DNA of 64,000 bases from Phaffia rhodozyma (lineage: Eukaryota; Basidiomycota; Tremellomycetes; Cystofilobasidiales; Mrakiaceae). Position 1 is the stretch's first letter; every line of letters starts with the position of its first letter. The notes under the pieces were generated by a model. That model did no database searches and was not told the DNA's origin. It worked only from the letters and a program-made list of their open reading frames with translations. Positions 45,999 to 57,528 of the stretch are shown here, one piece after another. The DNA lies in contig JACGZH010000006.1 in the NCBI GenBank assembly GCA_014706385.1, positions 434,001-498,000 on the forward strand, in the 5' to 3' direction. Both the position numbers and the translations under genes were made by a program.

Positions 45999-48877
45999 GA
46001 GACCCTCCGGACGAGGCAAAGGCGGTCGTCGAGGAGCCGTCAGCGGCAGAAACGTTCGTTCTTTCTTTTCCGTGGGCATCAGTCCAGATATAAGGGGACT
46101 CAATCGAGACTGGTGATGGCTAATCAATCATATGTGCATTTCTGCTTTACCTCTGTCTCTCCTTGTCTTGGTCGTCTTTCGGGTTCGTCTGGTACTCTTC
46201 ACAAACCACCTACAGCATGCACCGGTAAATAATTGACTTCCCCTTTCTTGACTCACTCTTTATTACTTCTTCCATGCATATCTTCTTTAGCTCAACCACC
46301 TCGAATCCTTCCCTCCTCCTTGTACCTTGATCAATCTCTTGCTCTCCCTTCTCCTCTCTTGCCCCTAAATGCGCCCGATTGACCCTCATCGCCGGTGACT
46401 ATTTCTCCCGCCTATCCGTATGACACCTGTTGCTGCCAACCATTTACAGGGCTCGCTTCCTAACAAACCGTCAGACACAACGATGGCTGATCCTGGAGGA
46501 CATAGTATCAGAGGTAGTTCGGGAAGTCATAAAGACAAAGCCCATGGTCGGTCCGACGGAGGTGGGAGAGCCGGATCGGGTAGCGGTGCTGGAAAGGGAG
46601 GCAAGGGATCAAATAGAGCCAACCCTTTGGCAGGTGCAAAGCCCAGAGTAGGAGCAGTCGAAATCCTGCGCACATGGATGGCCGGCAGATGGAATGCTGG
46701 AGCAGCTATGCTTGACCTTTCGGTAAGTCCCCTTCTCTACTCTAGTCATGCATGCTCGCTTCTGTATGTGAGGTAGAGTACTGACGTTCGCTGTTAGGTA
46801 TACGTGACCGCTGGTGATCTCACAGAAAATGAGCACGGATTCTTACCTCCTGGAGCGAAGTGTGTTTCCTCCAGGCCATAAGGGTACAAAATCCGCCATG
46901 GCCAAGGTCATCTGGAAGCTTGCGGCCGAATTGAAGCCGCCTGTTAGTCTTTTCTTCAATCCAATCATAAACCTATGTAAAATTTCCAAGAACATGAAGT
47001 ATTTATTCCTCGATCAATTCTCAAGGTCGTCACTGTCTCCTATGAGAATAACGGCCTCAACAGTCTTGAGTCGCTGGAGTATATGGGCCAGTTTCTACCT
47101 AGCGTCCGAAACTTGTCGATCAGCAAAAACCCTTTGAGGGATCTACAAGCCGTGAAAAGCATTCTCAGCCTCAAGTCTGGACTGGATAACCTTCGAGAGC
47201 TTGTCACTGTGGATACTCCCTTCCGGGACAAAGAGATAACGGCTAGAGGCGAGGAGGGATACCGAACGTTAGTCTTCCTCCTATCATTCCTCTTGCTGGC
47301 GCAAGGCCATACTTGAACTCGTCTTTATTCTGACGCGTACCATCATCATCATCATCATCATAACATAATAGTCTTATGACTTCACACTTCCCCTTTTTAA
47401 GAATGCTGGATTCTGAACCCATCTTTTCAATCACCTTTGATCTCACTGCCGACGAAGTTCCGGTTGCACCATCCCTGCCTCCGTCCTCTACTACCGCTTC
47501 TAATTCGCAAGACGCAGTTTCAAGACCAGTGCCGTCGTTCCCTCTAGACATCAACCAGAACTTTATCTTGGGCGACGCAGACTTCGTCAATGCTTTTTTG
47601 GCCAAGTAAGCTCGTTTGACGCACCTCAGTCTTGTGTCATGTGTAATCGCTTTCTGACGCGCATCGACTTTCACTCGTACCTTCACTTTTCTTTAGGTTT
47701 TTTCCTTTGTTCGACAACTCGCGTATCTCTCTTGCGCCTGTGTATCTTCCCACTTCCACATTTTCTCTCACAATCTCTACCAACGTGCCTCATCGAGTGA
47801 GGTATGGTACGGTGAACGATCATCTACCAAATCAAAAATCCCTCACCTGGAAGGCTTATACCGCGCACTCACGGAATCTTATGCGAATGTCCAAGCTGGC
47901 GGATCGGATCACCAGACTGCACGTCGGTGGAGACGACATCTTGAAAGCATTTGTTGGGGACAAGAGTAAGAATGGGAAGGATGTTGTTGAGGGAGTACCG
48001 TTTACGAAGCATCCGATTGATCAAGCCGACAAGTGGAGTGTGGATTCGTTCCCTATAGAAAGGGAAGGAGCCACACCGCTGTTAATGGTCAATGTGCATG
48101 GAGAGTTTGAAGAGAGTACGATACACTTCTCCTTTTTTTCGCAGCTTTGAGTTGTGTTTAATGTTCTGTGCATCATGCTGTTTTTGTCCGATCAGTGCCG
48201 TCCATGGGAATGAGATCATTCGATCGATCTTTCATCCTCTCTCCTTCTCCCCCAAATTCTCCGTAAGCTGAATTCTATGTCTTTTCTTCTTTCTCTCACT
48301 GTTCGGTGAGTATTGTAAAAAGCTAATTCGTTGATGGACTACGTATGAGCAGAGCTCAAGCAGCAGGTTGGCCCTGCGTGATTCTCTCCGATATGCTCAC
48401 TGTCAGGCTGTATAGTGGATCCAAAATGTTCTCAGGAGGGTCTCTTCCCGTTCAGCCGGGGACGACGCTGGTGGCTGTTCCATTGGGTGTCGGACCTGTT
48501 GCAGGAAGTGCCCCACCGACGGTTCTCGTGCGTAATTCAATTGGAAATACATATGCTTGGCCTACGTCTCGCTCATTCCGTTTCTTTTCTTCCAACTTTT
48601 GACCATCTAGACCGATGCTGAGAAGGAGATTCGAGTGTCCCAGTTTGCTGAAAAGTCAGGATTGACGATTCCGTTTACTGTACAATGCCTGGATGGGAAC
48701 GGATGGGATCTTGATAGGGCTTGGATAAACTTTATGGAATTGAAGGTAAGCTTACCTTGCTTTTAGTGAAAGACCGTTTCATTCTGGCCAAGACTCAGGA
48801 CGTGATGTTAACTCTTTCTTCTTTGTTCTGCTTCAAAGGATCAAATTCCTCCAGAGGCTTTCACTCGTCCGGTGTAG
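45916..48877 (+). CDS. MEX67: mRNA export receptor MEX67 (NXF1/TAP family)
   Basis: MEX67 carries mature mRNPs through the nuclear pore with its partner MTR2/p15. The N-terminus is low complexity with a Gly/Ser/Pro repeat and RG-rich patches such as RGKGGRRGAVSGRN. An RNA-binding region follows. The leucine-rich repeat region reads LESLEYMGQFLPSVRNLSIS, then NLRELVTVDTPFRDKE. The NTF2-like domain runs from FPLDINQNFILGDADFVNAF to MRSFDRSFILSPSPPNSPA, then AGWPCVILSDMLTVRLYSG. The C-terminal UBA-like domain ends GWDLDRAWINFMELKDQIPP. All three folded modules and their order match the family. The stop lies at 48875-48877. Many introns are present; most borders are clear from phase. Confidence 0.95.
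45949..45996 (+). repeat. Gly/Ser-coding TCTGGT/CCTGGT tract in MEX67
   Basis: About eight tandem copies of a six-base unit (TCTGGT with CCTGGT and TCTGGC variants) encode a short Ser-Gly and Pro-Gly run near the MEX67 N-terminus. It keeps frame. Copy number could vary between strains. Confidence 0.8.
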
Positions 48878-49153
48878 TGTACATTGTCATTTCAATCTTC
48901 TATACGCGTAGCTCTTTTTCTTTTGTCCTTTTTTTGTTATCAATTCGAAGTAAGATCTTTACCAAGGACGATGGAATGATGATGAAAACTATCTGGTCTT
49001 CTTCGCCACGTTTGATGAACGCTCTTGTTCACAGAGTTGACTGCGCGTACTTTAAGAGAAACACGCGTCAGAGAAACCTCACAAACTGAGACACGTCCAG
49101 ATTCGATAATCTCATGATCTTCACCATCATAACCATCCCATCGATCTCTCAGG

Positions 49154-51920
49154 ATGGTCGAGCCCTCCCCTAAATCCAAAAGAAATATGAGTCCCAAGGG
49201 AGCCAAGTCGGTTGAGCAATCTCCAAGCCCTCCAGAGAAAGAGCGACCGATCAAATCTTCTGCATCGAACAAGAAAATCAAACAGACGAACCCTCTATCT
49301 GTGCTGACAACTATCCTCGTCTTAATCTTTACCTCCCAAGGCTCTAAACTTCTTCTTGAAGCCTTTTACCCGCTCTTTGGTTCCCGACTCGTTGATCGTT
49401 ATACTTCTACAGCAGCTCTCGTGGCGTGTATCGTATCCATTGGCGTTCCGGTAGGAGGGAAGATAGATGTTGGTCTTGCAAGTCTTTTAGCAGGATTGTT
49501 CGCTTCGGCAAGTTGGTGGGTCAGGTTTGTTGGTGCTCAGAGCGGACAACTAGGACCCGTCAGGGGCCCATTAGTTGGAGTGGCTGGGTGGAGTCTGGGA
49601 GCTATGATATCTGCGATCCACGTTGTAAGTGGTCATCAACTTCCTTATTTACGAACGGCGCTCATATTCGGTGTTGAATCATCTCTTGCGCTCCCTTATC
49701 AACAAGAAAAAATTGGGAACACAAAGTTCAACGGAGCTCGATAAAATCTCGAGCCTTGCTCGAAGTGCACTCATTCCGGTACTCTCTTGTATCGTATATC
49801 TGGGACTTCAAAAACTTGATCTCGTCTCTGCTTCGGCTGTCGTGCTTGGAGTTTATGATTTGTTTGACCAGGTGATACTTTTCCTCATCCCAACAAGTTC
49901 CAGCTCGATGTCATACTTGAGTATCATACTCAAATATTCTATTTTTCTCTATTTACAACTCGCTTACCGGATCAGCTCAAGGGCATCGCTTTCCTACTCC
50001 TGACTCTCTTGACTTTGTCCTACCCTCTTCGCCGCTTCATTCAAACTCTCCTCGTTATCTCCTTTGCGCTCGCCATCTTCGCCATCCCCTTGTCCACCCC
50101 GGCCCAACTCGCTTCGTTTCCAACCTTGTCTCGAGTCCGGTCCAACTCAGGTTTGATCGTGGTTGGTGAGAGCATAGACGGAGATCTTACCTACAGGTAT
50201 CTCAGAGCGGACCACTCGCTCTTGGGCGGTCGATGGATCGGAAAAGCGGCGAGGTTTGCAGGTGAGAGGGGAATGGTAGGTGAGGGAATCGGTGTGGGAG
50301 ATATAGGAGATTCAGTCTTCTCGGCGTTTGTCTTGCAGGAAGCGTGAGTTCAAAAGCGCGAAACTTGCCCCTTCCGACGATGCACGGTGTTTCATCCGAC
50401 ATGGCTGAGGGATACTGAATCTCTCTCTTCACTGATCGGTCGGATGGGAAAACAAAATAGAGTTCGACTCATTAACCGGCCTCCTCGAGCTGTTTCCTCC
50501 TCGGAGAGGGAGAAAGCGTTGATCATGTTGGTCCTGATCGAACTCTTTACAAACTTGCTCACCATCTTCATCTTGGCTGATGAAACATCCTGCTCTTTCC
50601 TTTTGTTCGCATCTTATCACATCAGCGGTCTTGGTGCAGGAATCGCCGCAAGAGCTATGATAGTGCATAACTGCCTTACCACCGTATGTAGTTTGTCTGT
50701 ACTATTAAGGCAACTATGTTCGATCGTGGAAATCTTCGAGCACCAAACTGAACATGAAACTTGGTCGATCGTTCGTTCCTGAGCGAATAGATTGTAGAGT
50801 ATGATCCAGCAGTGTACGATGCTGCTCGGACATACTTCCATCTCCCCTCTTCGGATGCAGTCTTCATCGAGGATGCTAATGTCTTTGTTCAGCGTGCGGC
50901 TGCCGTCGCCAAGAGAGATCTGGGAGAGAAGGGAGGATACGATTATGTGCTGCATGACGTATTCACAGGTGGAGGGATCGCTGGTGAATTATTCACGGTA
51001 GTGAGTTCATCTGCCACTTTCTCCAGTTGTCTTCAGGCGTTGTAGTCTATTTGAGAAGGCATTCAGTAACTTTGAAACGTATGTTGGTGGCCGATAGGAA
51101 TTCTGGGACGATTTGAAACAGATCCTCCGGCCAGATGGGTTGGTTTTTGACTTGATATCTTGACATTGCCGTCAACGATTCAAACTCCAGATACTCACTA
51201 CTTTCTCTCCCCTTCCTGGTTTTTTTCTTCTTCTTTCTTTTGGGTGGGTGGATGCGCGCTTTGAAAAAGCGTTCTATCGGTCAACTTTGCAGGCGTTCAA
51301 AATTCAACATCGGCGGACCTCGTCATTTCCACCTTACTTGACGCCTTCCCTACTTGTCGAGGTTTCAGAGATGTCATGGGAGAGAGTGAAGATTCCAATG
51401 ATGGTGCTTTGAAAAACATGGTTTGTGTTATCTACTCCAAGACAGAATAGATAGAAAGAAGGAAACTCTCGCAATTATCACCTCTGTTGCTAACATGATA
51501 TCGCTTCCTCCTTGCTTTTACAACCTTGGCAGGTCATCTTCTGTACACCATTCACAACTCCATCAATCTCGTTCCGAGATATCGATGTGGCGGCCGATCT
51601 CCTCCATTCACAACTTCGTCATAAAGTCTTGCCAACTTTGATGGACAGTGAGGTTGATCTGTCTGCTTACAGACTTTCCACTGGAGATTCTGCCTCACAG
51701 GGCCTCTTGAGGAGGGGCTTTGCCGGTAAGAGACTAGATGTAGTTCAGACGGAGGCAGCGCTGGCTACTTGGAAAGGTATGTCCTTCTCTTGTTCTCCTT
51801 CGTCCCTTGTCTTTCTTCTCTGAGTGTGTCGAAGCTTGTTACTGATTCTTGGAGAGCAATCGGTCTGGTTGGTAGCGATGAGAGAAATCATGCCTGTCGA
51901 GGTATGGAACAACTGGTAAA
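49154..51920 (+). CDS. Membrane protein with spermidine-synthase-like domain
   Basis: The N-terminal half has a basic, lysine-rich head (SPKSKRNMSPKGAKSVEQSP) and then about eight hydrophobic stretches, including LTTILVLIFTSQGSKLLLEA and LASLLAGLFASASWWVRF. The C-terminal half has a Rossmann-like fold. Its nucleotide motif is ALIIGLGAGIAARAM, and the acidic residue that binds the cofactor is in TTIVEYDPAVYDAART. The motif GGYDYVLHDVFTGG fits the position of the catalytic Asp of spermidine synthases. It ends MREIMPVEVWNNW. Such membrane-fused proteins exist in fungi, but their reaction is not settled. A methyltransferase is possible. The polyamine substrate is not assumed. Confidence 0.75.
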
Positions 51921-52450
51921 AGACATTCAATAGGACCTTTTGACAATCGACTTTTATTCATGTATCGATCTATCATGATCGTCATGTACGGTACGATCAA
52001 TGTGACGATAATGACTAGAACGGCTTTTGTTCCCTATATGATAGAGCAAAAACATCTTGACATTCACTCGCAAACAACGAACTGATACGAACAAGAAAGA
52101 AAATCAACAACACAACCAGTACCCGAATATAAAAGGCCATCAGTGGAAATGGAGGAAAGGCGAAATCAACTGGAAAAAACAATAAAAGAATCCCTAAGAG
52201 TTACATAACAAGAACGGACGTGATACGCACCACAGAAGAAAAGAGAGAACGATAGCTAACCGCAGGACAGGAGTCGTGTTTCCTAAACACAGATTGAGGC
52301 AAAGATAGACCTTCTGAAATCGATATTGAAGAAGTAAAAGACGATATACCACAAGGATAGGAACATATATATTATTAAGATATAAAACGATATCAACCTA
52401 GAAAGAACTCCCTAAAGACGAGGGGCTAGTTGATGGGACTGATGTTCGGG
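51921..52450. other. Convergent intergenic region
   Basis: AT-rich spacer between the spermidine-synthase-like gene and the convergent KDM4-like gene. Long A-rich stretches (52030-52380) suggest 3' untranslated sequence. Nothing else recognised. Confidence 0.5.
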
Positions 52451-55400
52451 CTAAGCCAACTCAGAGAATGAGTGAATAGGTTGTTGCACTGGAGATGGGT
52501 GTGACATCATCGCGGACGATATCTGTCCATAAGGAGTATTCGAAATGGGCGGCACGGGCTTGGTAGTTGACCAACCAAGGCATCGGAAGGCGTCTGCGAT
52601 GATGGGATTGCCCTCAAGGAGTTTCGACAAAGACTCATCAATTACGATCGGACTACCCCAGGCTGGGTTGGAAGGAGGGGCCGGCATTGACAAACTTGGT
52701 GAGTTTCTGGATGAACTGGACACGAGCTGCTGAGAGACCGGAGTAGATGATCTAGACGCGTTTGATATTGTGGCGGCGCGTTCTTTCTTGGGCTTGGGAA
52801 GAGAAGCTATCGGATCCAATACCGAAGACCATGGGAGGTCCATCAGTCTACCACTAATACGTAGCCGACACAGACAAGGCAGAAAAAGGATAATACAGAA
52901 GTCAGAAATGGACAAGGTGACTCAGTGATGAAAGAAAGGGAGAAGCTTACTCGACCCAATGGACGGTAACCGTTTGAGCTTGTTCTGAGGCTGCCAGGAA
53001 AGAAACCGCGTATATGTTTCCCGATTTGCCTTTTACGCGAATGATTTGACTAGGCATGAAGCCCAGGATTAACTCTCGAAGTTTAGCAGCTGCTTCTAGC
53101 TTCTTTCGCTCTCTTGTCGCCTGAGGTAGTCGAGGAAATGGTTTATCAGTCGTGTAATCTGATTATGAAAGAATCTTTCTCCCAGCATGAAAATAGAGCA
53201 AACCCAATGAGTAGGGAGACATTGGTGTACGTACAGGATTATGAGTCGAGCATAACAACTCAGTCCTGGTCGTTCGAGTCTCCGCTTGGTATGCAGCTAC
53301 ATGCGATTCATCGGGTGGATGAACGGTCCATTCAACAACTTCTTGTTCTCTAAGAACTGTATCCGGATGATTCAGAGCGCACGTGACGTGGAACGCCCGA
53401 GGGCACTTCCCCTTTGTGCACTGAACCTTGCCGCCCATCTTCTTAAGATTCGGTTTTGTGCAGGCAGCACAATTCTAGCGATGACCAAGCAATTCAACCA
53501 GGAGTTGCACTGTCAGGATACAATGATGAAAGTGATTGGAATCTGAAATGAAGACTTTGATGTGAACTAACTAGGGACCATCGATCCTTTGGAATGAGGT
53601 CAATTCCTTGAACAATCTGGGTAAAGGATTGATCACACGAATCCGTCATATCGTCATTGGGTACGTCCACAAAATAGGTCTGACGAAGGTGTGTTGGAAC
53701 AAATTAGTATCACATACATGGCAGCAGGAAGCGAAAAATATAAATCAAAGAATGGATGAACCTCTGGAATTGTATAAGCACAAGACGTATGTGCATACCA
53801 AACCTTTTCTCTCTCTTTTGACTTGTGAGCGATGAAGGAAGGCACACTTCCGACAGGCAACAAATCATCCGTGTCTAACGACGGACAGAGAATACACGGG
53901 TACTCTATATCCTTTGGTTTTGCCACGACGGGGGCTTTCGGCTTTGGATTCTCCTGAAGTTTGACCCGCTTCTGTTTTGAGGCAGTTCCCATCGGACTAG
54001 GTCCTAAGCCATTCTCATTGTCATCTTCGACCTTGGTGGAAGGAGGAACGGAAGAGGACGGTTTTCTCTTCTTAAGTGGTTTGGGTTCCTCGGCCTTTCG
54101 TTTGGCTGCCTCAACCTTTAGCTTGGCCTCCTCCTCCTTACGCTTCACTTCCTCTACTTTCAACCGGGCTTTCTCTTCTCGGGCTAAAGCTTTCCGCCGT
54201 GTTTCTTCCTCAATAGCTGTCAACAGCTCGTGTTCGGCCAAGACAGCATCCACGTCAATCTTGACACTGGGTTTTATTCGAGACTTGTAGTGGTCAGCCT
54301 TTTTCGACAAAGACAAATTAAGTCAAACACAACTGTTACACATACCTATCTGATACACATTGACACACTTTCGCCCTCCTTCCTAGCTCGACCCAACTTT
54401 CCATTGCAAAGTTGATGCTCTCTGCGCAATTGAATCCCATGTTGAAACCGGCATGGTATCCTTTGGGATAGGTAAAGACGTATTCATGTTGATGCTGAAC
54501 AAGGACGTTTGGTTGACACGAATCCAAAGCAAGTCGACTAGGAGAAGCAGTGAAGGATTTGTGGCGAAGGAACTGGTCGCATCCATTATGATCGCTAGGA
54601 AAATAACCTGATACAGAGAAAATGTGTTTCAACAGAATTCAGTACGTAGTCTGGAACATAGCTGCCGTTAGTCACGGTATTGAAAAATTACCCTTCATCA
54701 CTCTTTCAAATGCCTCGGCTCGTGCTTGCGGGATAGCATACCAACATTTGGGAGATCCAAAGTGAACTATGAAAATCACACACACGGCAGATGAGTAAGG
54801 ACTTGCGCCTTGGTTAAGTATGTTGTGAGAAGCATAAGAATTGAGGGCTTTTGACGTACGATAGTTTACACTGTAGAGATCCATATCCTCGACATGCCAA
54901 GCGAACGAAGCTCTCCACATCCCCCAGTAAAGATACTGACATGACCCAATCATAGGGACAAGCAACTCGATGAGTAAAGATAACAATGTATTTGTCGACT
55001 TGTTGAGAATATCAGGACGACTGAATATCAACTCACAGGCGTGTTCACACCAGGCAACTGTTTCTTCAATTTTAACCGATTCAACAGGTTAGGCAGATGC
55101 GCCACGTTCCATTCTTTAGTCTCATCTGTAAACAATGAACCTGTATCATGAAAAGGAAAGAGAGTTGTATCAATATGCTTTTGCTCGCAAAGCACTCCCA
55201 TTTCCTTGACTTGGATAGAGATGGAAAAATGCGTTGAACACACCTCTTAAATCAGCTCCGTACCAAGCTGAATCTCCGAGCCCAAGTCCTCTCCAGAACT
55301 TCCGCTCAATCTCCTTGCAAACTTCTGGTGTGAAGTCCTCCTGCTTGCTGTCTCTTGGCAACCATGGCTGATCGTTCAACAAAGTGTCGTAGAACGGATC

Positions 55401-57232
55401 GACTTCGACAGGTTCGTTGTTTACATTTGACCCTTGTTCTTTTTGCGACACTGATTCGGCGACGGAAGCTACGTTCTCTGAGTCCACAGAAGTGATCTGT
55501 GTCTGTACTGGCTCTGATGTTAAGTTGGATGTTGGTAATTGCGTGCTAGTTGATGTGGGACTTGAAGCGGAGGGACCCAGATTTGATGCGACAGACGCAG
55601 ACACCGCTATCAGCCCTGAACTGGGTTGAGTTCTACCTTCGTCCATCCTAGTGAGTGTTGCTGGTTCCGGATAATCAACGGATGATGCAATAGGTATAGA
55701 AGATGGTTTTGTTGCCAATTCATCTGTGGCAGGATCTCCTGATTGTTTGTTGCGTCTGCGCTTCATGACACTGGTCGTCGGTCGTTCACTTCGGTCGGTC
55801 TCTTTAAGAAGTGGTGTTCTATGCAATTGAATCGTACGATATCAGGAACAATGAGTACATCACATTCCTTTATAGAAAAACGGCTGGATGAAAATGTGAC
55901 GAACGCAAAGTTGGGTAGTGCGCATTTCTGATACCACTCTTTTACGGATAACGGTTTCTTCCTTTCCACACTGTTAAATAAAATCAAATATCAATAATAA
56001 TGCACGTTGATCACATGGCAGATACGAAAGTACGATGAAAGCACTCACTTCTGAACCCTAAACAACCCTGCTCTTCCTTTCATGTGTTGTTGAATCGGAC
56101 TCTTGATCTTGACTCTGGCTAGGGCTTCCGATGGAATAGTAGGAAGTTTGTCGATCCTACATGTTGAGCATAAGAACAAGAGCAGTTAAGACTTAGATTT
56201 AGGATCTAACTTCGTGAAATGAATGAACGATATACAGACCATTCTTTGGGCGGTATCACTTTCACAATACCTGACCTTCGGCCCCAGTGATCGATCCTAT
56301 CCATATATGCCTGTCGGTTTGAGACGAGGTGTCCTATCAGATTAGCTGCCTGATCATATATTTTCTACAAATTCTCAGTCTTACCTCAAAATCAGCAAAT
56401 TCCTAAGATCAAAGAAGAGTTATGTCAGTGATCTTCAAGCAGACTAGTATTCTGATCTGATTGGGTTCATGAGACTCAATATAAAATCCAGAAGAGTAAA
56501 GACTTACCTTCATATCAGGCTTGAAAACCGGAATCCCTCTCTTGGCCTCTTCATCGTCTTCAGGACTCATGTATCTTCGATGAACGCCTTCTGAGTCCAC
56601 GAAGGTGTCCCAGTCGCATCCTGGTATGTTGTCAAAGTAATCACGATCGACTGAATGATCTGATGGATAGAAAAACGATGGTTGGACGAAGGACGACCGT
56701 TTGGCCTTTTTACGAGGTGGAGGTAGTGATGGAGCGGTGGTCGAGATGTATGTCGAAGATGATGGTTCTGGCGAGGATGCTAGCTTTTGAGAGGAAGCTG
56801 GCGAGGATGTGGAAGAGGAAGATGAGAGTTCTGGCTGTAGGATAGTTTGAAGCACAGACATAAAAAGAGGGAATAAGTGCCTCGCCAGTAAATGATGATG
56901 ATGATGATGATTGAGGGGGATGAGGACTCTAATGAATTTGGAATATCCCATCCACCTTCTTTCTCGGATGTGCATACTCCATCAAACTTCTACGCAACAC
57001 CTTGTACTTGACTGAGCCGTAGCAGAAGATACAAGATAAATAAGAAACATACCAGTTCTTCCTGATGATGCCCTTGGAGATTCCTTGGATCGTCGGCTTG
57101 AGTCTGGATTGTCAGAGGAATGAGAAGAGGTGTGGATATTGAGGTGGGCGATTGTAGGCTGATCCCACGATGGTCGTCAACAATCTTGGAGTGCTCTTCC
57201 ACAGGTACTATAGGCTCAGTTACAGAAGCCAT
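52451..57232 (-). CDS. KDM4-type JmjN-JmjC-PHD histone demethylase
   Basis: KDM4/JHDM3 enzymes remove methyl groups from H3K9 and H3K36 with Fe(II) and 2-oxoglutarate. JmjN is clear: [11 protein letters not shown] followed by EFADFE and [11 protein letters not shown]. The JmjC core includes [20 protein letters not shown] (His and Glu iron ligands) and [20 protein letters not shown] (third His). An extended PHD region begins [20 protein letters not shown] and later has [20 protein letters not shown] and [14 protein letters not shown] region near [19 protein letters not shown] may be Tudor-like. The spacer between JmjN and JmjC carries a long serine/threonine insertion. The start is [18 protein letters not shown]. 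The protein ends PIHSFSELA. Many short introns are present, one flanking an exon for EFADFE. Confidence 0.9.
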
Positions 57233-57528
57233 CCTGAGCCAACGAGATCGCGATACAGAATGGAGCAAGATCCAGTTGACGATCAAAAGAACTAGCCAGT
57301 CGGAGTAGTGGACGGAAGAACAGGTGGAATACCAATGGCAAGCGAAAGCCCGTCGGCCTGACCGGATAAACTATGGTTACAAAACTCTGTGCCTGTGTAA
57401 CCGTCGTATGACTCATGTTCTCAGGGCATCATAAGGTTCCTGTGCCTTGATCTTTCACATCCACATCGATCTATCATTCTTGACTGCGATGGCAGGATTC
57501 ACATTCATTGATAGTTATGCTACTAATT

